Source: Lachnocurva sp029100405 (GTDB lineage Bacteria > Bacillota > Clostridia > Lachnospirales > Lachnospiraceae). From it: DNA of 64,000 nt. The translations under genes and the position numbers were made by a program. The stretch is from contig JBJYZC010000002.1 in NCBI GenBank assembly GCA_046263755.1, positions 168,856-232,855 on the forward strand. Direction: 5' to 3'. How positions within the stretch are numbered: position 1 is the first letter of the stretch; every line of letters begins with the position of its first letter. This document shows, one piece after another, positions 54,971 through 63,539 of this stretch. The notes below the pieces were generated by a model. It was given only the letters and a program-made list of their open reading frames with translations. It had not been told where the DNA came from and made no database searches.

Positions 54971-55990
54971 TTATTTCCCCAGGATCTCAATTTTCACCAA
55001 TTCCCTGGGTTTCTTTCCCGTGACTTTGACCTGATCGGTCTTTTCTGCGATTTTATCCGTCTTCTTATCATAGATGGAATGGTTCGCGATCCGATTGGTC
55101 TGTATTTCATCCAGGAACTTATTGTTCTCAAGATAGGAAGCCATGAATACTGTCGCTCTTCTGGCGCCGTAAACATTCAGATGGTCTCCCTTATCTCTGG
55201 TATCCCGGCTCCAGTCCATCTTCAATTGCTTATTATGGACATTCATATCCACATATGCGATGTTCTCTTTTTCTGCCAGCTTCGTCAGGGCTATATGCTT
55301 GCTATAATCGTAGTTTTTAGGCGATGGTGCAGAATACATCATAAACCTGGCGCCGTTTGCCTCGGCTAAGGTCTTCATTTTATTCAAATAATAGATGTTG
55401 GCCTCGCCGATCACAGCATCCTGATTCAGGTCCGGACCCTTTTCCATGTAATTCCCACCTTTGTAAGGCTTGATCCTGTCATCGATGCGAAATCCCTTGT
55501 AGGTCTTAACGTATTTTGCAATGAAGGGCGACTTCCAGGCACTATGATACTTGATCAGGGGAAAGGCCTTCTCCATGACTTTGGTCACGATGGACCCGGC
55601 ATTTCTCGGATCCGGCTGGGTCCGAAAGAGACTGTTACTTTCATACAGGATGATCGCCGGCCTCTGCCGCGTCAGACACTTCTCCAGAATTTCATAGGAT
55701 TCTCCGATCGTTGCGCCTGCCTGGCCTGCTGCATAGGTTCGAATGCCATATTCTTTTTTCAACAGTCTCGGATCGATCGAAGTATAACTCTCGCTGTCTC
55801 CGATCACCAGAAGATCGATCGAATCCTGCGGCTCCGAAAGGATCTTCGGAATCACACCGTTTCTTCCACTGGACAGATCCAGCTGATTCATGATCTTTGG
55901 TGTAAGGATCCTTCCGGGCAGAAATAGTACCAGGAATAAGATCAGGAGAAATAAAGCTGCTTGTCTTCTTTTCTTTTTCATATCACTCAT
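54971..55990 (-). CDS. SGNH-fold, DltD-like membrane-anchored acyltransferase/esterase
   Basis: 339 residues. One N-terminal membrane segment (about 11-27), then an extracellular SGNH domain: GDSE with Ser66, GQAGATIGES for the Gly block, an Asn in YESNS, and the Asp/His block GDHLN (D269, H270). This matches DltD and AlgJ/AlgX-type proteins that move acyl groups outside the membrane with an MBOAT partner. It starts just after the MBOAT gene. The acceptor is unknown. Confidence 0.85.
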   Translation of the reverse strand: MSDMKKKRRQAALFLLILFLVLFLPGRILTPKIMNQLDLSSGRNGVIPKILSEPQDSIDLLVIGDSESYTSIDPRLLKKEYGIRTYAAGQAGATIGESYEILEKCLTRQRPAIILYESNSLFRTQPDPRNAGSIVTKVMEKAFPLIKYHSAWKSPFIAKYVKTYKGFRIDDRIKPYKGGNYMEKGPDLNQDAVIGEANIYYLNKMKTLAEANGARFMMYSAPSPKNYDYSKHIALTKLAEKENIAYVDMNVHNKQLKMDWSRDTRDKGDHLNVYGARRATVFMASYLENNKFLDEIQTNRIANHSIYDKKTDKIAEKTDQVKVTGKKPRELVKIEILGK

Positions 55991-55999
55991 AGCATCCCC

Positions 56000-57562
56000 C
56001 TAGAATCCGGCATAGATCAGATCTGCCGGGGTGTAACCGGCTCCATAAGCTCCGAAAATAACGATCGTAAAAATGACCGTATAATAAACACTCCATCGCT
56101 TGTATCTCGGCAGATCCTGAATCTTCGTTAAAAGGCACGGATCCTTCTCCATCAGATAATCCAGATAGAAGATCACAATGCATCCGAGTCCTGCGACGAT
56201 CAGGTCGCCAAATTCCAAACCAAGCCAGCTTGTGCTGATGGAAAAGGCAAGTCCTCTTCCGGGAAAATGGAAGAGCGAGCGCATCATCCGTAAGAACTGG
56301 CCGAAGGTGTCTGCCCGAAAAAGCATCTCACCGAAAATAATAATCAGCCAGGTCCTCACCGTTCTTATGACTCTAAGTGCTTTCCCATCCTCTGCCATTC
56401 CGATGGCCTGATTCATTTTCTCTCCCACAGGCTTCAGAACGACTTCCAAGAGAAGGATCACAAAATAGTAGACGCCATAAATAATGTAAGGCCATTTGGG
56501 GCCATGCCAGAGGCCGTTCAGCATCCAGACCGGAAAGAGGGCAATGGCAGAAGTCACCACATTGGTAAGATATTTTCCACAATGTTTTCTACCGAACTTT
56601 CCCCATTTTTTCATCAATTTCGATGTGGAGACCGGATAGAAAATATAATTCTTAAACCAGGTGCCCAGGGAAATATGCCATCTGCGCCAGAACTCTGCAG
56701 CGCTCTGTGCAAAGAAAGGCTGTCTGAAGTTTTCCGGCAGATCAATACCGAACACCTTAGCCGAACCAATGACGATGTCGATCGTCCCGGAGAATTCCAT
56801 ATATAACTGAACCGTTGTGATCACAGCCGTAAGAAGGATCATAGCACCATCCAGATGCAGGCTGGGATTGTAGAGCCGGATCACCATCACATTGAGACGG
56901 TCGGAAATGATCATCCGCTTGAAAAGGCCCAGACCGATCCGTATCGCACCGGAAGAGACCGTATCCAATGTGATCGGATTCCCCTCGAAGAGGGTATTCT
57001 TCACATCGCCCCAGCGGGCAATCGGTCCTTCCATCAAAGTCGGGAAGAACATAAGAAAAAGAAGGACCTTACCCGGATTTCTCTCAGCCTTTTCTCTCTT
57101 CCAATAGACATCCAGGAGATAACTCAGAGCCTGAAGGGTATAAAAGGAAATTCCGATCGGACCCGCGATCTTTTGAAGTCTGGCAGAAAGGGCCAGATTT
57201 TCGCTGCCGAATGCCTTCATGATCTCTGTCACAACGAAATTCGTATATTTCAATCCGGCCAGAATCACAACCAGGGAAATGACGGAAAGAAGAAGCACTG
57301 CTTTGGTCCGTTTCTTTGCCCTCTTCTTTTCCTCGTTTTTTTTGCCCTTTTCATTTTCCAGACCTTTTTCTATGAAGAGGCCTCCCAGCCATGCAATGAT
57401 GCCTGCCAGAAGGGTCCAGCTGATCAGGATCTTACTGAAGGACCAGGCAAATATAAGGCTTCCGCCAAGTAGAGTCAGATAACGATACTTCTTTGGCGTC
57501 AGCATATAAATGATTGCCATGAATATTAAAAACAAAAAATATACATTCGTGTTGTAAGCCAT
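56000..57562 (-). CDS. MBOAT-family O-acyltransferase (DltB/AlgI type)
   Basis: 520-residue polytopic protein. MBOAT hallmarks: ISFYTLQALSYLLDVY, GPIARWGD, FWRRWHISLGTWFKNYIFYPV and the catalytic His353 in NGLWHG. It would take the group from the carrier thioester inside the cell and pass it outward to the SGNH partner. At 520 residues it is longer than DltB (about 400) and closer to AlgI/PatA, mainly through a charged loop at 66-88 and a longer C-terminus. First gene of the operon; AAGGAG precedes the start. Confidence 0.9.
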   Translation of the reverse strand: MAYNTNVYFLFLIFMAIIYMLTPKKYRYLTLLGGSLIFAWSFSKILISWTLLAGIIAWLGGLFIEKGLENEKGKKNEEKKRAKKRTKAVLLLSVISLVVILAGLKYTNFVVTEIMKAFGSENLALSARLQKIAGPIGISFYTLQALSYLLDVYWKREKAERNPGKVLLFLMFFPTLMEGPIARWGDVKNTLFEGNPITLDTVSSGAIRIGLGLFKRMIISDRLNVMVIRLYNPSLHLDGAMILLTAVITTVQLYMEFSGTIDIVIGSAKVFGIDLPENFRQPFFAQSAAEFWRRWHISLGTWFKNYIFYPVSTSKLMKKWGKFGRKHCGKYLTNVVTSAIALFPVWMLNGLWHGPKWPYIIYGVYYFVILLLEVVLKPVGEKMNQAIGMAEDGKALRVIRTVRTWLIIIFGEMLFRADTFGQFLRMMRSLFHFPGRGLAFSISTSWLGLEFGDLIVAGLGCIVIFYLDYLMEKDPCLLTKIQDLPRYKRWSVYYTVIFTIVIFGAYGAGYTPADLIYAGF

Positions 57563-57593
57563 GTTTTCTCCTTGTTCCCCGATTTGCCCTATT

Positions 57594-57636
57594 GTTATAC
57601 AATACAGGTCTTAATGCAGCTTTAAGAGGACCTTAA
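57594..57636 (-). promoter_or_regulatory. Promoter of the dlt-like operon with 11-bp-spaced TTAAG repeats
   Basis: On the minus strand TTAAG, TTAAA and TTAAG start exactly 11 bases apart (plus-strand 57632-57636, 57621-57625, 57610-57614), and TATAAC (57594-57599) follows 10 bases after the last. The -35 position is covered by the repeats and matches the consensus poorly, as in activator-dependent OmpR/PhoP-type promoters. Confidence 0.6.
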
Positions 57637-57761
57637 GATTTCTTATGTTTTACCGGTACTTTTGTTTCTCTCATTATTGCATCTGTACTAGTTGTACTAT
57701 TACAGTTATCTCCTGTCAAGAGCTTTTTCTAAACCTGGCTTGTTTTTTCGGCAAAATAAAG

Positions 57762-57793
57762 ACCACGGATCTCCTATACAGAAGCTCCGTGGC
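57762..57793 (-). terminator. Terminator after the ABC permease region or leader hairpin
   Basis: Stem CCACGGA / TCCGTGG with TTTATTTT after it on the minus strand. It lies downstream of the ABC permease stop and upstream of the MBOAT promoter. The rest of 57637-57864 is AT-rich with no gene seen. Confidence 0.75.
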
Positions 57794-57864
57794 CTATCCA
57801 GATCATATTCCCACGAAAAAGCGGCTTTTGTATCCTTAAAATAATGAAAACGAATCTCTGTTTC

Positions 57865-58656
57865 TCAGATATCTACCTTCTGATCCAGGAGATAGGATGA
57901 GGCAAGGAAGGAAAGAAAGGCACTTCCCAGGAGGATGATAGAAGCAAGGATGGCCTGCATTGCAGTCTCCCCACTTTCGATGTAAACGCCTGTCTTCTCA
58001 CGCATGCCGATTGAGAAGCCGTATGATCCGGCCACTTTCGTAGTAAGGACAGTAACCAAAATAAGCAGAACGACAAATAGAATGAAACTTATGGCTTTCT
58101 CTCCTTTTTTCCCGCGTAAAAGAGAGGCACTGACCGTTGAGGACAAATAGGCAAGACATACAAAGAAAACAACAAAGCGAAGTAAAGATCCCAAAGAGCG
58201 AAGAAGAACCATAAGACCATTCATTCCATACAAGGAGTCCAGGAAAGATGCAGCAAATACTGCACCGGGAGCAATATCTGCCTTGATCATCGACTGGGCC
58301 AGAAGATGGAGATCAAGGAAGCCCAGAAGACTGTATCCAAGGAAAAGGCAGCTTCCAACCAGAAGGATCACAAGGATTTTCCCTAAAAGGATCTGCCAGG
58401 CCGGAAGGGGTGTCATGAAAACCATATAACCGGACTTTTCTCTCAGGTCCCGGTTATACATTGCAATCCCTTCTATAAGAACGATAAACAAGGTGCCCCA
58501 GGCTGCAAGGAAGAGAACCAGGCTCATCGCGATTCCCATCTTAAAATTGATTGCATTGGCAATCAAAAAGCCTGCTTCCGCCAAGACCAGTACTGAGATC
58601 ATGATCAGATAACGGAATCTGTTTTTGATCAATTCATATTTCATTATTCTTGCCAT
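57865..58656 (-). CDS. ABC transporter permease of a YtrA-type operon
   Basis: 264 residues with six predicted membrane segments and a large central region, the layout of ABC-2 type permeases. The start at 58656 has GAGG 6 bases upstream and lies right at the ATPase stop. Encoded behind a GntR regulator and an ATPase, as in operons induced by cell-wall stress. The substrate is unknown. Confidence 0.82.
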   Translation of the reverse strand: MARIMKYELIKNRFRYLIMISVLVLAEAGFLIANAINFKMGIAMSLVLFLAAWGTLFIVLIEGIAMYNRDLREKSGYMVFMTPLPAWQILLGKILVILLVGSCLFLGYSLLGFLDLHLLAQSMIKADIAPGAVFAASFLDSLYGMNGLMVLLRSLGSLLRFVVFFVCLAYLSSTVSASLLRGKKGEKAISFILFVVLLILVTVLTTKVAGSYGFSIGMREKTGVYIESGETAMQAILASIILLGSAFLSFLASSYLLDQKVDI

Positions 58657-58657
58657 G

Positions 58658-59353
58658 TCACACCTCACTATAGATTTCACGATATTTATCTGCGATCGAC
58701 TTGTTCTCATTCATGCGGAGTTCTTCTACATCGCGCATTTCTTCGATCCGGCCGTCCTTCATAAAAATGGCCGTATCTACGATACTTTCCAGCTCCTCTA
58801 CCATATGGGAGGAGATCACCAGAGAAGAATGCTCATCCAATTCTCCGATGATGATATGGGCCAGGGCATCTCTTGAAAGAAGGTCAATTCCATTAAAGGG
58901 TTCATCCAGAAGGATCAGCTTTGACCGTCTGGCCATAGCAGTTGCGATCTTCACTTTGGCAAGCATACCGGAGGACAGGGATCGAACCTTCATATCCGGT
59001 GTAAGATCCATCGCATCCATCAGATGATCAAATCTCTCAAGATCAAAATCCTGATAGAAATCATCGTAATAGGATCCGACATCACGGATTCTCATATAGC
59101 TGTAGAAGAATGGCTCCGTCGGCGTATAAGAAATATCCTCCCTGGCCCTGCAGTTAAACTCTCTTCCATCGATTCGAATCGAACCCGCTGTTTTCTTTAC
59201 CAGGCCGGACATAAGTTTCATCAAAGTTGATTTCCCGGAGCCATTCGGCCCGAGCAGTGCGTAAATATGTCCGCCGGACAATTCCATATTTACATGGTCA
59301 ACAGCTGTTTTGGTAAAATACTTCTTGGTAAGTCCCTCACACTGTATCTTCAT
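58658..59353 (-). CDS. ABC transporter ATP-binding protein
   Basis: 231 residues with Walker A GPNGSGKST, Q-loop, signature SLSSGMLAKVKIA, Walker B LILLDEPFNGID and the H-loop SSHMVEE. It overlaps the GntR gene by 4 bp and is followed by the permease. Members of this group (YtrB-like, DrrA-like) serve peptide or antibiotic efflux and envelope stress responses. Confidence 0.92.
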   Translation of the reverse strand: MKIQCEGLTKKYFTKTAVDHVNMELSGGHIYALLGPNGSGKSTLMKLMSGLVKKTAGSIRIDGREFNCRAREDISYTPTEPFFYSYMRIRDVGSYYDDFYQDFDLERFDHLMDAMDLTPDMKVRSLSSGMLAKVKIATAMARRSKLILLDEPFNGIDLLSRDALAHIIIGELDEHSSLVISSHMVEELESIVDTAIFMKDGRIEEMRDVEELRMNENKSIADKYREIYSEV

Positions 59354-59715
59354 TTCAGATCCTTTCTTTTCTTAAGGTAAACCGACAGCTCTTCTTCGAT
59401 TTCTTCATCATTCAGTCCGAGGCCTGTCATTGTCTCAACAAAAGCCTCCATCGCCATTCTTACTTTCTCACCTTTCAGTTCCGAAAGATTACCATCCCGG
59501 ACAAAAGTCCCGATTCCCCGCTTGGTATAGACCAGTCCTCTTCGGTCCAATTCTGCGTAAACCCGTGAGGCCGTATTGGGGTTGATCCGGTAGTATAAGG
59601 CAAGTTCCCTGGAGGATGGGAGCTTGTCGCCTGCGTTAATTTCGCCCGAGACGATCCGTGACGTGATGTCCTCTATCACCTGGAGATAGATCGGCTTATC
59701 GTTTGTAAAATCCAT
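59350..59715 (-). CDS. GntR-family regulator, YtrA subfamily
   Basis: 121 residues: winged helix-turn-helix (IYLQVIEDITSRIVSGEINAGDKLPSSRELALYYRINPNTASRVYAELDRRGLVYTKRG) and a short helical tail instead of a ligand domain, which defines YtrA. Probably represses its own operon by binding the inverted repeat just upstream. AGGAGG precedes the start. Confidence 0.92.
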   Translation of the reverse strand: MDFTNDKPIYLQVIEDITSRIVSGEINAGDKLPSSRELALYYRINPNTASRVYAELDRRGLVYTKRGIGTFVRDGNLSELKGEKVRMAMEAFVETMTGLGLNDEEIEEELSVYLKKRKDLK

Positions 59716-59742
59716 TCTGCCTCCTGTTACTATTACTGTATT

Positions 59743-59790
59743 AGTGCACTAGCTGTATAGTACACTATAGCGATATCTTTGTAAAGTGGT
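59743..59790 (-). promoter_or_regulatory. YtrA-type operator over the GntR-ABC promoter
   Basis: AGTGCA (59743-59748), 12 bases, TACACT (59761-59766) form an imperfect inverted repeat of the AGTGTA/TACACT type known for YtrA. On the minus strand TTTACA, a 17-base spacer and TACTAT give a promoter whose -10 lies inside the operator. Confidence 0.6.
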
Positions 59791-59841
59791 TTTTTATTTT
59801 TTGTATCAATCGGATGACCTGAAGATAATTCCTTCTTTCCC

Positions 59842-61338
59842 CTATCCGTCACTTTTGATCCCCTCTTCAATGATTTCAGGAATGGAAAGGAATATGATCT
59901 CCGGTATCGCCTTGGCTACCGTTTCCGCATTCTGCTCAAAGCCTGCGCGAGAAAAAATCAGATAGAACTTCTTTCCTCCCTTGGCCAGTTTTCTGGAAAG
60001 AGCGATCAGGTCTTTGATTTCACTTACATCGACCGGCCTCTTATCATAATTGATCCGACAGAAAGCCTGCATGGCTCGACCTTGCCAAGAGCCTCTCCCA
60101 ATCAAATCAAAGCCCACTCGATTGTAGTTTCTTTTTCCCTTTCTGGCATACTCCCACCAGCTTCCGAGCTCCTCGATCTGAAAGGGCAAATCATTCCTCT
60201 GATCAAGCAGATACTGACCTGCGATCTTTTCAAATACGATTTTTTCAAATGCAGACCGATCCGGAAGTATGACTTCTTTCCAGATTTTCTGAAATTCTCC
60301 CTTGCAAAGCAGATCATAATGAGGCGCCAGATAACGATAATAAAAGAGATCCATAGTGTTTGTAATAGAATATCTGGACTTCCTCTGGTTCCCCTTTTCA
60401 GTGATCGGCCGATCCTTTTCCACGAGTCCCAGCCGGACCAGGGTATTGAGGTAGGGGGCGACGATATCTTTGTTTTTCCCCGTATCCAGTGAAAGTTCCC
60501 CGACCCGTTGATGCCCGGACGCCAAAGCGGTCATCAGGCGATTGTAAAAGGCGGGTTCACGAACCTCCTCTTTCAGAACCATTTCCGGATGATAGGATTT
60601 TCTTTCCCAGGGATCAAACAGGACTTTCATGATTGACGGTCCGTCTGTTCCGGAAAGGATCGGCACCCCCTTTTTCTGATCCGATAATCCTTTTTCCTGG
60701 CAGATTTCCCTGAATACATCCGGGAGTCCTCCGATCATGCCATACAGTAAAATTGCATCCCGCCAGGAATATCCTTTCAGAAAGGGAGCGATATCACGAA
60801 AAGGCAGGGGATTGAGAGAAATTTCGACTGGGTCTATATTTCCCCATAAACTTGTGGGACTGAAAAAATTCCTTTGCATGGTCAGGATAGAATCGTCCGC
60901 AATGATCACCTTGATTGGAAGGTCTTTCCAGAGATCTCTGACATAGTGATAGAGCGTCCCATCATTGTCAAAGGATGCATTCATGAAATTCTTATAGTTA
61001 GAGATCAGAAGGATGATTGGCCGGCCCTGCCCATGATCCCTGGCCTGTTCGCCGACCCAGTCCAAAATATCCGTAAGCTTAACTGCCGTTTGGCTCTCCA
61101 TTTCCGAAGAATCTCTTTGATCTTTCGAGATGCCGATCGATTCCCCAAAGAGCTTAAGTTCCATGTCCTGTGTGCCGGGGTAGGCCGGAAAATAGAGGCA
61201 GGGCACAAACGCTCTGATTTCCTTTATCCGTTGGGAAAGCCCTGTTCCCGGTCTTCCGTAAACGACAGCTATTTTCTGATTCTCATTGGAAAGAAAATCT
61301 TTCATTTTCTCCCATTCCAGATCTCTCAATCCATGCAT
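59842..61338 (-). CDS. DUF234-type AAA ATPase family protein with degenerate catalytic motifs
   Basis: 498 residues from ATG 61338 (GAGG 7 bases upstream; the frame can extend to a TTG). Layout: P-loop NTPase domain, winged helix, and a C-terminal DUF234 region (FFYRYLAPHYDLL, GSWWEYARKGKRNYNRVGFDLIGRG, RINYDKRPVDVSEI). Walker A reads GRPGTGLS (28-35), with Leu34 where Lys is expected. The Walker B strand reads ILLISNYKNF without the acidic pair. The nuclease-like E-x-D and E-x-K positions of the tail are also replaced. The reading frame is intact. No function known; its neighbours give no clue. Confidence 0.75.
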   Translation of the reverse strand: MHGLRDLEWEKMKDFLSNENQKIAVVYGRPGTGLSQRIKEIRAFVPCLYFPAYPGTQDMELKLFGESIGISKDQRDSSEMESQTAVKLTDILDWVGEQARDHGQGRPIILLISNYKNFMNASFDNDGTLYHYVRDLWKDLPIKVIIADDSILTMQRNFFSPTSLWGNIDPVEISLNPLPFRDIAPFLKGYSWRDAILLYGMIGGLPDVFREICQEKGLSDQKKGVPILSGTDGPSIMKVLFDPWERKSYHPEMVLKEEVREPAFYNRLMTALASGHQRVGELSLDTGKNKDIVAPYLNTLVRLGLVEKDRPITEKGNQRKSRYSITNTMDLFYYRYLAPHYDLLCKGEFQKIWKEVILPDRSAFEKIVFEKIAGQYLLDQRNDLPFQIEELGSWWEYARKGKRNYNRVGFDLIGRGSWQGRAMQAFCRINYDKRPVDVSEIKDLIALSRKLAKGGKKFYLIFSRAGFEQNAETVAKAIPEIIFLSIPEIIEEGIKSDG

Positions 61339-61368
61339 GGCCAATCCTCTTTTTCTCCCTCAATACAA

Positions 61369-61460
61369 AAAACCAGGGAAAGACTGACTTACTTAAGATA
61401 GGCTCCTTCCTCAAACTGCTATTGACGAAGGAACCACGAAATCAGTCCTTTCCCGGTTTT
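61369..61460 (-). terminator. Long nested hairpin between the radical SAM gene and the ATPase-like gene
   Basis: Outer stem AACCGGGAAAGGACTGA / TCAGTC-TTTCCCTGGTT followed by TTTTG on the minus strand, with an inner stem GGTTCCTTC / GAAGGAGCC in a loop of about 60 bases. It ends about 30 bases before the ATPase-like start, so it could be a leader attenuator, a second terminator or a small RNA. Confidence 0.5.
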
Positions 61461-61472
61461 ATTTTAACAGAA

Positions 61473-61510
61473 GAAAAGAGTGGCAAAAGGTAATTTTGCC
61501 ACTCTTTTTT
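61473..61510 (-). terminator. Terminator of the radical SAM gene
   Basis: Stem AAAAGAGTGGCAAAA / TTTTGCCACTCTTTT with an A/T-rich loop and T-run; 30 bases after the stop codon. Confidence 0.85.
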
Positions 61511-61539
61511 GATGATCTTTAGAATCTATGAATGAAAGA

Positions 61540-63024
61540 TTACTGCTGATTTCCTGCTGCCTGGCTTTCTGCCGGTTTCTCGAAAGCAGCAAGTTCCGGA
61601 TGCTCTCTGTGAAGCTTGGTATAGTTCTCATAGGCCGGACGACTATGCTTCTGGCTGGCCCAGATCTCCTCGGCTACCGGAGCCCAGTTCTTCGCGTAAT
61701 CATCACACTTGGAGCAAAGCTCATCTGCTGTCTCTTCCGACTCTGCATTGGTGCCATGAGCGCCTGTCTCATCGACCATTTCACGAAGAAGGTCAGGATT
61801 CTCAAGCATCGGACAAGGGCGAAGCTGATTCCGGTTGAAAGGCTGGCCCTCATGATACTTCTTGAAGAGCGGACTCTGCAGCATCTCAAGGATGCTATTG
61901 TCATGAATATTCGTATCAGAGAAGTGAATGAATACACAAGGCTCTGCATCACCGTTTGCATTGATATGGAAGTAGTTACGGCCTCCGGCAATACATCCTC
62001 CAACGTACTCTCCATCGTTCTGGAAGTCCATCGGGAAGAATCCGATATCACACTTGTCGGAACGGAAGTAGCGGATCCTTTCAATAATTTCCTTACGCTG
62101 CTGAGGTGTCGGCATAAGAGAAGGTACAGCATTCTTACCAACCGGCATGTAGTGGAAGAAGAAACCGAAACGAGCGCCCTTATCTGCGATGAAGCGGATG
62201 AACTTCTCGTCGGTGACAGCTTCGATGTTCTGGCTGGTATAACAGATCGAGGTACCGAAAACAATTCCATACTTCTTCAGAAGATCCATTGCCTTCAGGA
62301 CCTTTTCGTAATGACCGCTTCCACGACGGGCATCATTGGTATCCGGTGTACCCTCAATGGAAAGCATGAAGGTGATATTACCAAGATCACGAACCTTCTT
62401 GCAGACCTCCTCATCGATCATGGTCGAATTGGAATAGAGACCGAAGAAACAGTCACTATGCTTTTCTGCAAGCTTGAAGATATCGTTCTTACGAACCATC
62501 GGCTCACCGCCGGTCATCATATAGAGATATGCACCAAGTTCCTTACCTTCCGTTACGATCTTATCCATCTCTTCGAAGGTCAGATTGTGCTTACGGCCAT
62601 AGGTACCGGACCAGCATCCAACACAATGCATGTTGCAGGCGTCTGTCGGATCAAAAAGGATCAACCAGGGAATATTACAGTCATATTTCTCACGATTGGC
62701 ACGAATGGTCTTGGTTCCACGGAAGAATGCCTCATATCCGAGGTTTAAGAGCATTGTCTTTGCGTAATGAGGATCCGTCTCATCAATGACACGGTTAATA
62801 AACTTGACCCAACGGTTTTCCGGATTGGAAATGTATTTTTTGACTGCCTCAAGCTTTTCCTTATTTGCACCCTTGCCCCAGAACTTACCTGCTACATCTA
62901 CAAGTTTCAGATAGGTCTCTGTACGTCCGTTTTCATCCTTTTTATTCAGATGCTTCAGAAATCCATCAATTGCAACAGAAAATGCCTGACGCTCTGCTGC
63001 ATGGGAAAGATCTTTGATTGCCAT
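61540..63024 (-). CDS. Radical SAM/SPASM-type enzyme of unknown substrate
   Basis: 494 residues from the ATG at 63024 (AGGAGG 6 bases upstream). The radical SAM cluster is CNMHCVGC in FDPTDACNMHCVGCWSG, with the SAM-binding GGE strand (MMTGGEPM). The C-terminal half carries further Cys (CIAGGRNYFHINANGDAEPCVF, RPCPML, CSKC) like a SPASM domain with extra iron-sulfur clusters. The N-terminal 100 residues are helical and not recognised. The Gln/Ala-rich tail (AESQAAGNQQ) looks unstructured. No substrate peptide gene or partner lies nearby. Monocistronic. Confidence 0.85.
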   Translation of the reverse strand: MAIKDLSHAAERQAFSVAIDGFLKHLNKKDENGRTETYLKLVDVAGKFWGKGANKEKLEAVKKYISNPENRWVKFINRVIDETDPHYAKTMLLNLGYEAFFRGTKTIRANREKYDCNIPWLILFDPTDACNMHCVGCWSGTYGRKHNLTFEEMDKIVTEGKELGAYLYMMTGGEPMVRKNDIFKLAEKHSDCFFGLYSNSTMIDEEVCKKVRDLGNITFMLSIEGTPDTNDARRGSGHYEKVLKAMDLLKKYGIVFGTSICYTSQNIEAVTDEKFIRFIADKGARFGFFFHYMPVGKNAVPSLMPTPQQRKEIIERIRYFRSDKCDIGFFPMDFQNDGEYVGGCIAGGRNYFHINANGDAEPCVFIHFSDTNIHDNSILEMLQSPLFKKYHEGQPFNRNQLRPCPMLENPDLLREMVDETGAHGTNAESEETADELCSKCDDYAKNWAPVAEEIWASQKHSRPAYENYTKLHREHPELAAFEKPAESQAAGNQQ

Positions 63025-63074
63025 TCTATTCCTCCTAAAAAAACATTTGTTTTCTTTCACCTTTTAACCACTTT

Positions 63075-63103
63075 ATAATATATGAAGCAAATATTCTAAG
63101 CAA
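63075..63103 (-). promoter_or_regulatory. Promoter of the radical SAM gene
   Basis: Minus strand TTGCTT (63098-63103), 17-base spacer, TATTAT (63075-63080). Confidence 0.6.
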
Positions 63104-63149
63104 TGTACAATAATGGCCATTTGTCTGAAAAAAAGGCAAAAAAAAGAAA

Positions 63150-63222
<73 letters not shown>

Positions 63223-63249
63223 ATTTCGATCTGAAGTAAATCAGATCAG

Positions 63250-63323
63250 TAGCGGGGACAGGATTTGAACCTGTGACCTTCGGGTTATGAGCCCGACGAG
63301 CTTCCAGACTGCTCCACCCCGCG
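63250..63323 (-). tRNA. Initiator tRNA-fMet (anticodon CAT)
   Basis: 74 bases. C1 is unpaired with T72, and three G:C pairs flank the anticodon loop CTCATAA, both hallmarks of the initiator. Confidence 0.95.
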
Positions 63324-63361
63324 TCAATATGAAATTTGTGATAAACAGAAAGTTTATCGAA

Positions 63362-63443
63362 TGGGTGGTGGTGGATTCGAACCACCGAAGCATAAAGCAG
63401 CAGATTTACAGTCTGTCCCCTTTGGCCGCTCGGGAAACCACCC
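63362..63443 (-). tRNA. tRNA-Tyr (anticodon GTA), copy 2
   Basis: 82-base class II tRNA that looks identical to 6260-6341; anticodon loop CTGTAAA. Confidence 0.96.
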
Positions 63444-63454
63444 ATACCATATGA

Positions 63455-63527
63455 AGCCGATGATCGGACTCGAACCGATAACCTGCTGATTACAAATCAG
63501 CTGCTCTGCCAATTGAGCCACATCGGC
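63455..63527 (-). tRNA. tRNA-Thr (anticodon TGT)
   Basis: 73 bases, acceptor GCCGATG/CATCGGC, anticodon loop TTTGTAA. Confidence 0.96.
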
Positions 63528-63539
63528 TTATTGAATAAA

